From the NCBI RefSeq assembly GCF_023065955.2, contig NW_026623100.1:15353001-15417000 (forward strand): 64,000 nucleotides of DNA, written 5' to 3'. The position numbers were made by a program, and so were the translations under genes. The stretch comes from Ursus arctos. Lineage: Eukaryota > Chordata > Mammalia > Carnivora > Ursidae. Every line of letters starts with the position of its first letter. The first letter of the stretch is position 1. The notes beneath the pieces were generated by a model. The model had not been told where the DNA came from. It did no database searches and saw nothing but the letters and a program-made list of their open reading frames with translations. This document shows positions 23,567 through 35,594 of this stretch, piece after piece.

Positions 23567-24328
23567 CTTAGGTGCAGCAGGGAGCATTAGTTACAGGTTT
23601 TGAAATGCCAATTATCCCTATGCAAAGTGAAAAATGTAAGTTTGGATTTTTCGGATCAAACTGTTAGAGAGAGAGAGACCCACCCTTTCCCTGCTGAGAT
23701 GAAGAAAACACAGTCCCTTTTACACAGCAGCTCAGTGGCCGTCACACAGGGCAGTGGCAGGCATTCAGAACGCACTCCACCACATTCAGGGGAAAGAAAA
23801 CCTCGAGCGTCATCCAGGGAGGTGACCGGCTATGGCCCACTCAGGCCGGTTTGAAGTTTCCTTCCCCACCTCTGGGGTTCTTCGCTTAGTTTTCCTTCTG
23901 TAACCTGTCCCCTAATTTGCACCCAAGACATTCCTCTTCCAGAAATCACCATCACCAGTGTCGCCACGTCAAATTGAAAGAGAGACAACCTAGCTTTCCA
24001 ATGAGAGAGGACAATTTTTTTCATCTCTGAACTGCCCATGTACAGCCCTGAGCAAGAATCATTTCAAATCCACGGAGCTACATGTAAAGATGCCGCAGCG
24101 AGGTGGGAAACGCTATACATACCGTCGGCTCACACCCTAGCAAATACGTATGTCCATGTGCAATGGTGTAAAAACGACTTGGGACAAATAGTTGAAATGA
24201 TCTCGGGGAGACTTATCTGAAGGAAAGGTTCTCCTTCTACCCACTCCCTTCATAGGCCTGTATTTTAAATTTTCAGTAATATCTTGAAATTGTTTACACG
24301 GCAAGTAATGACTTAAATAATCATTACC
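23567..24328. other. Intergenic, nothing recognised
   Basis: I see no exon. 24040-24300 is AT-leaning and may be an old LINE piece, but I cannot support that firmly. Confidence 0.45.
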
Positions 24329-24516
24329 TTTTTTTTTAAGATTGTATTTACTTGTCAGAGAGAGAGCACAAGCAGGGGGAACGGCAGGCAGAGGGAGAGG
24401 GAGAAGGAGGCCCCCTGCTGAGCAGGGAACACGACGCGGGGCTCAATCCCAGGACGCTGGGATCATGACCTGAGCCGAAGGCAGACACTTAACCGACTGA
24501 GCCACCCAGGCGTCCC
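24329..24516 (-). mobile_element. SINEC insertion
   Basis: The reverse SINE runs from TTTTTTTTAAGATTGTATTT through GGGGCTCAATCCCAGGACGC to CCACCCAGGCGTCCC. Confidence 0.92.
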
Positions 24517-25679
24517 TCTAGTACTACCTTTTGAAGGCCAGCTTCCTTCCCTCAAGACACACTCATGTATAAACTGGGGCCGACCTGGTTAACCTGACTT
24601 TTTTTTGAAGTTGCCACAGCCTGTCTACTCTAAGCGGGACGTGGAGGGGAGAAGCTTCATAAAATGGCAATAAGCTTCAAGCTTCACTTTCTTAGCCAGG
24701 AAAGGTTTGCTCATGGAATGGTCACAATAACCCTCTGGAAGTAGGGATCATTTTGAGTCCAGGTTTTAAGAGTAAGTTTCACAGCCAGGACATAGTAGAG
24801 CTGGGCCTCTCCGTCCAGAGTCTCTGTGCTCCACCAGGAGGCCCTGGGCAGAGTGCTCCCTCTGTGTTTTGTTTGTCTTGGTTTCCAAAGAGTATTCCAG
24901 CAACATCATGGAGGATGGGTCTGCAGGAAGACCGTCTGGAGGCCAGCCGGGAAATGGCTGCCCCACCAATGTGACAGGTGCCAAGGACAGCAGTTAAGAC
25001 TAGATCAAGGGAGTTGAAGAAAAGAGGACAGACGTTAGAGGGAAGTTGGCAGAGGACAACTTGGAAAGTCACCATTGGACAGGCTGAGAGAGAAAGGGGA
25101 CGCTAGGTCTCTGCTGGGGGAGGAGGGCAGCGGACAGAGTGGAGAAGGGGAAGGTGGAGGAGGAGGGAAGGACGGACTCTGAAGAGCCTGTGGAAAGCTC
25201 TCCCTAAAGCACTGGACGCATGGGTCAGAAGGGTAAAACGAAGATGGGGTGAAAAAATTGGGAAGGCACAACATTTGGGGGCACTCATCGGGATATGAAA
25301 AGAATACTGTTAATCCAGTTCAGCTCCTAAATAGTTTATGGCTAAAGCTAGCTTTTGCTCCGTTGATTTTCACAGATCTAAATCCCTAAGGGCTAACGTA
25401 GAATCAAGATGAGAACTAACCCGGCCTTTGACAACCACCACATGAGGGAAAACGACGTAGCCAACTGTAGCAAAACACAAAACAGCAAGTCTTCCTTATT
25501 CAGGGGAGCAAAACAGAGCATTCCCAAACCAGCTATGGCCAAGCCGTGTGCCACGCGCAGAATACCAGAGTGTGAGACCCGGTACCTGCATTCAGGGGCT
25601 ACCAGCATCCCTCCGTCCCTGGCATCAAATACCTGCTATCAACCCACGGGCTAAATGGGTCAGTCCGACGTGTCCTAAT
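24517..25679. other. Intergenic, nothing recognised
   Basis: Single-copy-looking DNA with a purine-rich tract at about 25080-25200. The frames at 24753-24974 and 25409-25654 show no domain. Confidence 0.5.
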
Positions 25680-26130
25680 GAGTCCTGAAGTATCTTTCAC
25701 AATTTAGGATCTGGTCTTGCCTTGAAGTGGCCAGGTTCTAGAAACTCTGTTATGTCTTCTTTTATTCACTTGGACCATCAAAGGGCTGGGATACATAATC
25801 ATTTTTCCATTGTTTGAGCAGACCCCATTACAGCTGCTGAGAAGTGATAATTGAGTTTACCAAACGTAATTACCTCTGCTCAACCGACCTCCTCTTCAGT
25901 GCGCCCTTCTCCATCAGGAGGAACGAACGCCACCTTGCACAAAGGACCCTTGCATATTTGAATGGCTTCCCAGGAGTCTTTGAGTGGCATATAATTACAC
26001 TTAATTTAATTTTTTTGTCATTAGTCCCAGAGGCTTTGATCCAAGGTCTGCATTATTCTGATATAAGGAAAATAAAGCTCCACCTCAAATTAAATATTTG
26101 CCTTTGTATATAGTTCGCTGTTCACTGTAC
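25680..26130. promoter_or_regulatory. Candidate conserved non-coding element (enhancer-like)
   Basis: Single-copy AT-rich block between repeat-rich flanks with many short words typical of enhancers. Examples are GTAATTACC (25867), TTGCATATTTGAATGG, CATATAATTACACTTAATTT, TTTGATCCAAGGTC and CCTTTGTATA. There is no sign of repeat origin. This is an inference from composition, and conservation has not been tested. Confidence 0.3.
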
Positions 26131-26390
26131 AGCTCTGCTTCTGCTGGAGTCTCTGCTTTCCAGCGGCCACTTCTCCATTTGGCTGCTTGTCCACTTCCTT
26201 GTGTTTCCTGCCACGTGTCAGATCACCGGGAGCCCAAGCACACTCAGGTTTCCGGGTCGCTTCCAGACCCCAAGGTCCCACGAGGTGACACACATGGGAA
26301 TCTAACATTTCTGGTATTTTCCAGGTGAGGCCAGCCATTCTCAGACCTTGAACTTGGGGGATAGGGTCTTCTCACTAAAAACACAAACTG

Positions 26391-26626
26391 GGGGTCAGGG
26401 GTGGCCCTGTCGATTGAGCGTCCGATTGTTGGTTTGGGCTCAGGTCATGATCTCGGGGTGCTGAGATCAAGCCCCATGTTGAGACCAGTGTGGGGCTCCG
26501 TCCTCAGCAGAGTCTACTTGAAATTATTTCCCTCTGCCACTTCCCCCCCGTTCTACTTGTGCTCCTTCTTTTTCTCAAATAAATAAATCTTAAAAAAACA
26601 AATAAATAAATCTTAAAGAAGGAAGA
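26391..26626 (+). mobile_element. SINEC insertion with diverged target duplication
   Basis: The forward SINE head is diverged (GGTCAGGGGTGGCCCTGTCG). The body has GGGCTCAGGTCATGATCTCG and the tail has two AATAAATAAATCTTA units. Flanks AAAACACAAACTG and AAAACACAAATTG are the duplication. Confidence 0.88.
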
Positions 26627-27099
26627 AAACACAAATTGTTGGAGAAAAAAATCCAGCTCTCACCCATTTGTTTCAGGTAATGTACCCAGCACAAGTCCCC
26701 ATCTGGCCAACTCTCCATTTTTAAAGCAACATTTATTAAGTACCTTCAATGTGAGAGTACCTTATACCTGTTCCCAAGGACCTAACAATATTGTGAAACA
26801 GACACTGAGAGAGGTCAGTAATAGCAGGAGGCTACATGAAACATAGCCTAGAAGTGCAAAAAAAAACACCATGCAAAGGCATTTCAAAAAGAGGAACAAG
26901 CTTACTAGGCCATTCCCCTTCAGCTTTTGGGCACCCCCCCTCCCTGGCACTAAGCCAAGCATTGCACTGATCCCCAACTCTCCATTATCATGATTCTTTA
27001 GGGACCACCTGAACTCTCCCCAGCTTAGATTGAGAAGTTTATCATCTTGACCCACTGATTTCCTTTTCACTCCAATTCCCAGCGTCATCTCAGGAGAAT

Positions 27100-29340
27100 T
27101 TTGGATCTGTGTGAATGATATCTAACGTCCCCATTTCCAGGCCCTTAACACTCTCAGCTCCATTGACCTTCACCTCCTGTCTCTGTTGGGCTGCCCATCC
27201 CCCAGAGGATCCACCTTCTAGATTACAACCACTGAGAACCACTACATCTTTGAAGTCCTAACCTCAACGCTCCACTCCCAGGTCACAGTCTGATTCCTCT
27301 AGCTCTCACTCAGGCCCTCGCACCACACCTACTCTCCAACCTCACCTTGACCTCTGAGCTCCTGACTCTCCCTGGTTCTCCATATCTATCAGCATCTCCT
27401 GACTTCACTCCCTCCCCCATCTAGCCAAGACCCTACAGAGTTTCACTTCAATTGTTCTCTTGACAGCCACCTCAGCTCAATTATCTACTTATCTTTCTAG
27501 CGCTTCTACTCCATAAAATCCTAAACCAAGATTATCCACGTTCTATACCGGGGTTTCTTTTAGGACTGCTGGAGAAAATCTCACCACAAGGAAGAATAGC
27601 GTCCCACACATTTATAGCATCAGCTACACCCTCATCCCTCTCAGCAATCCCTCCTCAACTTCTCCCATTCCCCTCAGGATCTTTTCTGACTTTCACGTTT
27701 TTCCCCAAGTTCCCTTTTCTCTTGGTTGAGCCTAATTCTTACTTGGCAGAAACACAAAGTCTCTCAACTTCCTGCCCCTCCATTGCCACTCCCTTGAAAC
27801 CTATCTACATCTGTGCTCCACATTACCCCTCCTCAGAAGAAAAGGCATTCCGGATGTTCAGATGTACCCATTATCACTGACTTAAGGACTTGGTGCCATC
27901 AGGAAAAATTTCTCTTCTAGGATTGTCAACCTAGGGGTTCTCACTGGATTCTTCACTTCTTCTACGGACACACTTGCACCTCTTCTTTTAAAAAGATTCT
28001 TGGGGCGCCTGGGTGGCACAGCGGTTAAGCGTCTGCCTTCGGCTCAGGGCGTGATCCCGGCGTTATGGGATCGAGCCCCACATCAGGCTCTTCCACTATG
28101 AGCCTGCTTCTTCCTCTCCCACTCACCCTGCTTGTGTTCCCTCTCTCGCTGGCTGTCTCTATCTCTGTCAAATAAATAAATAAAATCTTTAAAAAAAAAT
28201 AAAAAATAAAAAATAAAAATAAAAAAAAAAATAAAAAGATTCTTCAACCCAACCCTCCCCTCACTTTCACACACAGTACCCTTCTCTCCCACAGCTGGGC
28301 TTCTAGGACATACCATCTACATTTCAGTCTCCACTTTCTCACCTCCAATCCACTCCCCGATCCACACTCTGGCTTTCCCCTCTCCCACAACACACCACTG
28401 AGAATGTCTACTCAACAACGATACTTGGATGTCTAATGAATAGTGCAAACTCAAGATGCCCCAAACTAAACTTCTGATCTTTGAACCCAAACCTCCTTCA
28501 CCTACAATTCCCACCACCTCAGTCAAGGGAAACAGCATGAGCAACTGAAAAGATGACGAGAAACTTGAGGTGGTCCTTTTGTCTCATACCCCACAGCCCA
28601 ATCCATCAGGAATTCTGTTGGTGCTACCTTCAGAACATATCCAGAATTTGACCCTTCTGACCACTGCCAGTTCCACCACCCTGACTCAGGATACCATCAT
28701 TTCTTGCCTGGATCACTGCAACAGGTCTCCCTGCTGCTACCCTCCCCTCCCTACAGTCTACTATCAATGCAGTAGCCAGAATAAGCTTTTTAAAAGTGTA
28801 AGTTAGACCATGTCATTCCTTGGCTCAAAAGTCTCCAATGGCTCCCCAAAGTCAAAGCCCTTCCCATGGTCTACCAAGCCCCCCACCCTCCACCTTACCT
28901 CCTTGATGGGATCTCCCACTATTTTCCCCTTACTCACTGCCCCCTCCAGCCACACTGGCTTCTTTGCTATTCCTGGAACATGCCAGGCACATTCCACCTT
29001 AAGGCCTTTTCACTGGCTATGCCTTTTATCCGAAACACTTTTGCCCCAGATAGTTACACGGTCAACGTCTCACTACTTTCAAAGTCTTTGCTTCCATATA
29101 ACTTTCTGACCACCATATTGAAAATTGGCAACCTCTGCCCAGCATTCCTGATTTGCCCCTTATATGGTCAACCTTTTCCCTTTATAGCACTTACCACCTT
29201 CTCGCATGCTATAAAAATAGCTGTTATGTTCATTCTCTTTTGCTGTCTCGGCTCACAAGAATGAGATTATTTACTGATATATCCCAAACTCTAAGAACAG
29301 TGCCTGCCATATAGTAAGCATTCAGTAAGTATTGGTTAAA
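27100..29340 (+). mobile_element. Long L2 LINE copy
   Basis: From 28245 the match to the L2 ORF2 3' half and 3' end is strong: GGATGTCTAATG, AAACTTCTGATCTTTGAACC, CTGGATCACTGCAACAG, GACCATGTCATTCCTTGGCT, CAGCCACACTGGCTTC, then the 3' tail near 29297-29330 (AACAGTGCCTGCC, ATATAGTAAGCATTCAGTAA). The C-rich part 27100-28000 is a weaker match and may be the upstream part of the same copy. A SINE splits it at 28002-28231. The coding potential is destroyed. Confidence 0.8.
28002..28231 (+). mobile_element. SINEC insertion, bear-type sequence, perfect target duplication
   Basis: GGGGCGCCTGGGTGGCACAG is followed by GCGTGATCCCGGCGTTATGG. From memory this is the consensus wording common in bear genomes. 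The tail has repeated A-blocks with T. TAAAAAGATTCTT at 27989-28001 and 28232-28244 is the duplication. Confidence 0.95.
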
Positions 29341-29384
29341 AATGAATTTCCAAGGTCACCAGCGAACTTCTGCCAGACCCAAAG

Positions 29385-30290
29385 AGAACTTTCTAGTCCT
29401 CAGCGTTTTGGATCTCTCTGCAATTGTGACGCTGTTGACCACTGCATCTTCCTTCAGTTTCTCTTCATCTCTGGCCACTCATCCTTGCCGATTTACAGGT
29501 TTCTTTTCCATTAAATATCAGTGATCCCCCCAGCTCTATCTTCAATCCTCCCTCCTCCCTATAGTCCTCTCATGCTCCTTAAACAAGGTCATCCATTCAA
29601 GGTCTTCACCACCACCTGAACATCGACTCATCTAAAATTTGTACCTTCAGACAGACATCTCTCCAAGTTTCAGACCTAGGTAACTAGCTGGTTACTGGAT
29701 AATCTCAAATTCGATATGTCCAAATCTGCTCCTCTTCCAGAGTTCCCTCTTTCCGTGAGCACTGTCTGCCCAAGTCAGAAACTGGGAGGAACCCACGTCA
29801 CTCCCTCTGTCTCTCATGCCCCCACATCAGATCGTTCACCAGTCCCCTTGCTTCCACCCCTGCTGGTCTCACCCCTCCAGCCCATCCCAGCGTGGTCACA
29901 TAGTGAGGTAGTTCCCCTGCTTCTCAGCCATCTACAGGGTAAATTGAAACCCTTTTCAGGCAGGAATGCCAAGCCATTCATATAAGCCCTCCACACCTGC
30001 CTCATCTCCTGTCCCTCCCATTCTCCACTCCAACAGTCCACACCTCACATTCACAGACTCCCCTGAATGTGTCCCCCAGCCTTTGCACATGCTCTTCCCC
30101 CTGCTGGGAAAGTCCTACCCCTGCCTATATGTCTTTAGACATCTCATTCTTCAAGGTTCACTCAGGCACCCTGTCCTCCTCAAGCCTTGTCTGATTGCCC
30201 CAAGCCACCAGAGGCATTCCACCCATTCTCTAGCCACATTCTGTCCATGCCTCTGCCACGGCAATTACCTTGTGGTTTGGTAATTCTAAC
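29385..30290 (+). mobile_element. Second L2 LINE copy, same orientation
   Basis: Right after the 3' end of the first L2 the sequence restarts in the reverse-transcriptase region (GTTGACCACTGCATCTTCC). It then runs through TGTCCAAATCTGCTCC and CCAGCCTTTGCACATGC to CCTTGTCTGATTGCCCC. It is a separate fragment and the frame is broken. Confidence 0.75.
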
Positions 30291-30540
30291 AACATTGCCT
30301 GCTGACCTCCCACGGTGGTTGTGAGGGTCAACTGATAACAGGGGAAAGGCCTGCTAAGCTGTGAAACCTCAAACAGATGTTAGTCACGAAAGGGGACAGG
30401 AGCCCCGTAACGAGGGATGCGGGGATACGATTACAATACAGTGAGATCACTGCTATCATGGAGCTATGGACGTGGAAACTGAGGCTCAGAGACCCTTCAA
30501 GCTTCACTGAGGGGCAAGGAGCAGGACAACTGGATCCCAG
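30291..30540. mobile_element. MIR-like fragments
   Basis: GGTTGTGAGGGTCAACTGAT (near 30317) resembles the MIR 3' half. GTGGAAACTGAGGCTCAGAG (30472-30491) is the complement of the MIR head. There are probably two short copies in opposite orientations. Confidence 0.5.
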
Positions 30541-31600
30541 CATGACCCAGTGACTGAGCAGTTTCTGTCAAAGATCAAGAACAGGAAACAGAATCCACTC
30601 TTGCTCACTTGTTCAATGAAAGCAGCGTAACATAAGGAGTTTGTGCTTACAGAATGGATCGTGGAAAGAGCAGGAAGAAGGGGCTCTAGGCTGGGCTGTC
30701 AAGCCCAGGACGAGCAGAATCCTGCCAAGTCACTTGCCTGCCAAGTGGGCCACCACCTCTGCCATGATCAGGATGACAGAGAACCAAAGCCCATCACACA
30801 GAAGCGTTGAGATCAAGAACACCCCACCGACTCTCCAGTCCCAGGATGGGGGAGACACCACCACCCACCCATGTGCCAAGACACCCATGGAGCTCATGGC
30901 TGGACATCAAGTCCCGATGGCGGAGACAGCCACACCCCAAACTGCACTGGCCACCAGCAAGAGCCCTGCATGGCGTGAAGACACCCGCCTCCCTCCCATT
31001 CCAGCTCCAGACATTTTGTGAGTCCATCTCATGACAGACGCGACTTTAAATCCAGAACCCTAGGAGCAGGGGAATCAGGAAATGCCATTTTTAGCTTTCC
31101 AGCCTCTCGGGTACGGGAAGGCACATGGAAGGAGTCAGAAATCGATGCCAAGTGCTAGTCCACCACAGAGCACAGAGAGGGAAACGCACGAAATGATACA
31201 CGTCTTATTATGGCCAAGTTCCTCTCGGGGGAGACAGTGTGATTGTTTGCTTGTCGGTTGTTTGTTTTAGAACAAAGAACTAAAGGACATTTTAGTTCCT
31301 GGGGAAAAGATAAAGCTTTTCCTACTACGAACTGCTGAAAGACCTCGCTCACGTGGAGGCATTCCTTAGTGGATGCTGTGTCCTCAATGGAAGCTTGAGA
31401 GCAGATCCCGCGGAACGTTCATCTCTGCCTCTTAAAGTGGTTTTTGCTAAAATGCGAAGGTAGAACGTGGATGTGGATTGGGACCTCGCTTGTCCCTGTA
31501 TCTGTCATGAGATCGTCCAGCCCCCAGGTCAGCTTGTGGGTTTAAAGACGACTCGAAGTCCCTTCCACCAGAACAGAGTTGTTACCCACATAAAATTCTC
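30541..31600. other. Intergenic, nothing recognised
   Basis: Open frames at 30641-31021 and 30807-31034 are Pro/Thr/Ser-rich and lack any domain. The rest is plain single-copy sequence. Confidence 0.5.
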
Positions 31601-31626
31601 TTTGAAAAAAAAAAAAAAGCATTTAA

Positions 31627-31977
31627 TTGCTTTTTAAGATGTTAGAAAATGAGTCTTCGGCCATGTCTCATAAAAACTATTTCTTACAACCCGCTTGTGG
31701 TAGGAGCCACATAGTGGGCAATGTGAGATTTGCCACCGGCTCACAAGACCGCAGTTCTGTTCAGCTGATCAAGGCTGATTCGAAAGCGTTTGAGGGGCTG
31801 GAGATGGCCAATGTTGATGCGGTCTTTGCAGATAGTAAAGTCAGTGCATTTTTCTCCAGCATCACTCCCAGAGCCCAGGCAGGCCCAGGCTGGGACTGCG
31901 ACACAAAATACGTGACAATAGCAAGGTACGAAAGGGGCAGGAGATCCTCCAGCCTAGTACCGTCACTTGACAGATGA
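31627..31977 (+). other. Unrecognised 116-codon open frame in single-copy DNA
   Basis: This frame starts MLFKMLENESS and has balanced amino-acid composition, unlike most frames nearby. It contains FATGSQDRSSVQLIKADSK. I recognise no family, and the frame's last part enters a MIR fragment (about 31955-32040), which makes a genuine C-terminus unlikely. It is recorded only because it is not explained by a repeat. Confidence 0.12.
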
Positions 31978-32040
31978 GAAGACTGAGGTCTTGGGGGGGG
32001 GTGCTAGTCAGCCACAGAGCTGGGCCCTCCCTCCCCCACC
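31955..32040 (-). mobile_element. Short MIR fragment with G run
   Basis: CAGATGAGAAGACTGAGGTC is the complement of a MIR head. Nine G and then CCACAGAGCTGGGCCC follow. Confidence 0.6.
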
Positions 32041-32759
32041 AGACTCCTTGTGGGCGCTCACACCTATCCCCTCTCGCCACTTCTGCAGCTCATCAATGTC
32101 CTGCCTGGTCTGCGACTCTGAGAATCGGAATGCATACCTCACCACGCTAGCAGCGCTCTCCCGCGGGGTGCCGAGCATTTACTAGAAATTAGTGATTCCA
32201 AGAAAACTGCTGCAAATAAATGTCTCCATCCATCATATGAGCAGTTGTTTGAAAGGGCCTCAACTGCAGAAACAAAATAGCCCCGGATGCCTTTTGCTTT
32301 TTCCCCACAAAATGATCTACCAACCTTGTTGTTTCTCTCCTTCTTTGGCAGAACTCCTGGCCTCTATTTCCCATAGACACCTTGCCAAATGTGACTAGAC
32401 TTTCCACCAACCCAGCAAAAAGAGCTGAGGCTTGGCTTTGCAGGGAGAGGAGCACCAGCTCCTAGAGATGAAAAGCCCAGCCATTGTCAGGGATCTTTCC
32501 ACTAGGCCAAGGTCAGATCTCAGCAGAAAGCCAGGCCAGTTGGCCCAGTTTCTCAAACTGATTGGTAGCTAGAGGCCGAGTCCCGATGCAGGGTCAGGGT
32601 GGAGAGCACCTTCTGAAAGGACAAGGAGCCCGGAGCGGTGGAGAGAGCTTGTTGGAAGAGACCCGTCCATCGGGAGCTTCGGCTCTCCTTCTCACCTGTT
32701 GCTGCTTATATTTGGCCAAATGAACCCATCACCTCAGGTGGAAAACTTTAAAGCTAACT
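32041..32759. other. Intergenic, nothing recognised
   Basis: Single-copy-looking sequence. No ORF or element can be supported. Confidence 0.5.
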
Positions 32760-33440
32760 TTCTCCCCATGCCAGGCTTTCGTCCAGGGCCTTGCCAGTTT
32801 CTGCCACGATACCACCATCCACTTGTCTCAGGCCTGAACTCAGCCAAGTCCTATTGATCTTTGTGCATAATGGCTTTTCTAGGGGTCCCTTGGGTGCCAT
32901 CTTGGTCTCACACACCCTCCTCTCTGTCCCAGAACTTACAACAGTCCCTTAAATGGCTATCCTTGGTCTCTCCAACTCTCTCTCATACACAGATGGCCAC
33001 ATCGATCTTCCTCACATGGCTTTGCATGTGATCCTTGCTCATAAACTTGCAATATTCCCCAAAGTAATGAGCTGGGACTTCAAGGCCTTCCATAATTAGA
33101 CCTAATACCAAGTTTCCCGACTTGCCTCCCCATTATGGGCATACTTGCATGAGTGGACACACACACACACACACACACACACTTCTGATTAAGCCAGAAT
33201 GATATACTCACTGTTCCTAGGAAACATTCCATGGGTTCCTGCCACTGGGCCCTTGTTCTCACCATTTCCCCATGTGGCACACCCTCCCCCATAATGTGCA
33301 TGGGCCTAAATCCTCTCATCCTTCCTACCCTCCCTCCCTCTTCCACCTTGGTCCTCCTTCCAGGCCCATAAAGAGTCCTGTCCGTCCTGAATGTGTACCC
33401 CATTTGTCATCGGCACCATCTATACGAATGTGGCCTCCAG
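32760..33440 (+). mobile_element. L2 LINE 3' fragment
   Basis: The words GACTTCAAGGCCTTCCATAA, TTCCATGGGTTCCTGCCACT and CCCATGTGGCACACCCTCC follow the order of the L2 3' coding region. An (AC)n microsatellite sits inside it at 33157-33183. Confidence 0.6.
33157..33183. repeat. (AC)n microsatellite
   Basis: About 13 uninterrupted AC units. It is likely to vary in length between individuals. Confidence 0.97.
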
Positions 33441-33628
33441 CCAACTGGCAAGTTCGAGCATGTGTCGTTCTGCCCATTTTTCGAAGCGGAAGTTGTGCCC
33501 GAAGAGGTAAAAGACCTGTCTCCTCAAGTCTGTGTAGCAAGGGGTCATTTCAGCAGAACTAGTCCTGGTCTCCAGCCCAGCCCTCCCCCGCTACCCCTAC
33601 AATGCCAGAGGCAGAAGAGCGAGGGTGC

Positions 33629-33645
33629 GGGGGGGGGGGGGGGGG
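33629..33645. repeat. Poly-G run (17 G)
   Basis: Seventeen consecutive G flanked by GAGGGTGC and CACTC. Such runs form G-quadruplexes and are hard to sequence, so the length may be inexact. Confidence 0.95.
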
Positions 33646-33830
33646 CACTCACGCTCCAAAGACCCGGAGAAGAAGCAGTGAGTAACGGTTGGCTCCCCAG
33701 TCAGCCAGAAAAAATAGGGCACGCTCAGCTGCAGGAGGCCTCCCGCCCAGCGCCTGCCCATGGGAGCAGCCACACCTGGGCCAGAGGAGTGAGTGGCTTC
33801 ATGTAGCAGCCCCACTGCCCTGCGGTAGAG

Positions 33831-33844
33831 ACACGAGGGGGCAG
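33831..33844 (+). promoter_or_regulatory. CTCF-like motif 1
   Basis: ACACGAGGGGGCAG matches most positions of the CTCF core CCASYAGRKGGCRS. It is in single-copy DNA, not a SINE. Binding is inferred. Confidence 0.4.
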
Positions 33845-35590
33845 TGTTTCTGGCTTCCTGGGAGGTCGCACTGACTCAGGCAACGGCCGTCCTTGCCGAT
33901 TTCTGTGTATCACGCTAACTTGGGGGAGTTCCGCACCGTTTGTCAGACTGTGTAGGAAAACAGTAGCCAGGCCTACAAAACAGGGCGCCTTTGTCCACAG
34001 CTGACACCCTGGCCCAGAGCCCAGCTCGGCTTCAGGGGAGGATTTAGGTCAGAAGGAAAATGGGGGTGGGGTGGCTGCAGCCTTAAAATCTGTTGTAGCG
34101 CAAGATTAGGGAGCTATTTCCCTCTTCCCATGGGCATACCCGCGTCCCCTGGAGCAGGGAGCAGGGGAGGCCTGGCCTTACCTTAGTCCTTACGACTGAC
34201 TCTGAGGAGAAAACATGGGTAGGCCTGACTAACCCTGCAAAAAAAAAGCTGTTTGGCAAATTCGCATCGTGCTAGCCAGGCCCCAGGCCGTTTTGCGAGG
34301 CTCGAGTCGGAACGCCGTTACTTACCATTTTGAGTGCGCAGACCCCTGCAGAGACGGGACCTGAGAGGCGCTTCTAGACACCCGGAGAGGTGGTCACAGG
34401 GCTGGGAAGGATTTCCAAAGAAATGAGCTCCACGAGGCACAAAAGATGTTGTCCTGAGTCATTTAGAGTTTGAGGGCTGTGTCTGCTTTATACTAAGTTC
34501 ATTTTCCATGGCGCTTGGAGAAACTCTCCTCAAACAGGGCTTATGAGGAGTAGCCGCTAACGACCTGCTGTCATAGTTTCCCTTTGAAGACATTTTCCTA
34601 AAAGCTCCTTTTCACAGAGATCGGCCAAAGAACCGAAAGCCAGAGCTTATCGCCCATGCGCATTTATAGGGTCAGCAAATAGGTTTCAGGTTCCTGCATC
34701 TTTTACAAAAGGGGTCAACTACTCGGGCCTGGCTTCCACGGCCGCAGGCTTTTCTGCGGCCTCGCCCGCCATCTTCTGGACAGAAGTGGTATTGCCTCCA
34801 GGGAGAGGCGTCTTCTTTAGGCAGAGGCTTCTGGAACAAACTTCAAAATCAACCAGGGGAGGGCCATGAAGAAAATCACTTTTAACTGCCAAGAAAGCAC
34901 TAATTGATTTCACGTGCTACAGCAAAGCTGCATCGAACGATAGACTTTTGTTGTTGTGCTTTAGCCATTTCCATTGTGTCTTGCCTTCCTCATCTCTCCA
35001 TAAGCACGAAGTTGAATACCTACTATGTGTCAGGTGCCATGCTAAGTGCTGGGGGAGAGATGAGTCAAACAGTCTCTGTTCTAAAAACAAAAACAACAAC
35101 AACACACACGCACACAAAAAACCCTAAAGTCTTTTTCTATGACCCTAAAATGTCTCTTAAAAATTTTAAATTAAAAAAAAAAAAAGCCTGAGGTTAGAAA
35201 GTCCAGAAACATGTGAGAGTCATTAGTAACATTTCAAAGTGATTAGTGTCACGAGGGAGATGTACCACGTGCCACAAGACCCCCAAGAGAGAAAATCTGC
35301 TTGGGGCAGAGAGGGGAAATGGTCCCACCGAACAGAGAAGGTGACATTTGGGGTGAAGCAGCAAAAAGGGAGGGCTGAGAAGGCTCAAGTAAGTCTTGCT
35401 GAGTCCCACCTCTGCCTTCACTCCCCGTCGTGGTCAGCAACACTTCACTGGGAACCTGGTGGGGGTCTAGAGAAGGGGAGAGAATGAGGGTCATGGGATC
35501 TGGTTGAAGACGTCCTGTGGGGGGCTGTAGGGCCCCTGGCTCGGCCCCCAGGTGTGGGACAGCGGGTTCGCTGTGGCCAAGAGGGAGTAA
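33845..35590. other. Intergenic, nothing recognised as a gene
   Basis: Moderately GC-rich, apparently single-copy. Short (AAC)n and A-rich tracts lie near 35085-35110 and 35170-35185. The minus frame 34719-34913 ends MAGEAAEKPAAVEARPE with a coding-like look, but has no recognised homologue or splice context. Confidence 0.5.
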
Positions 35591-35594
35591 GACA

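Noticed and set aside
34719..34913. Minus-strand frame ending MAGEAAEKPAAVEARPE
   Set aside because: It looked coding-like at the C-terminus, but I could not tie it to a known protein, and the upstream part shows no exon structure. Too weak to call.
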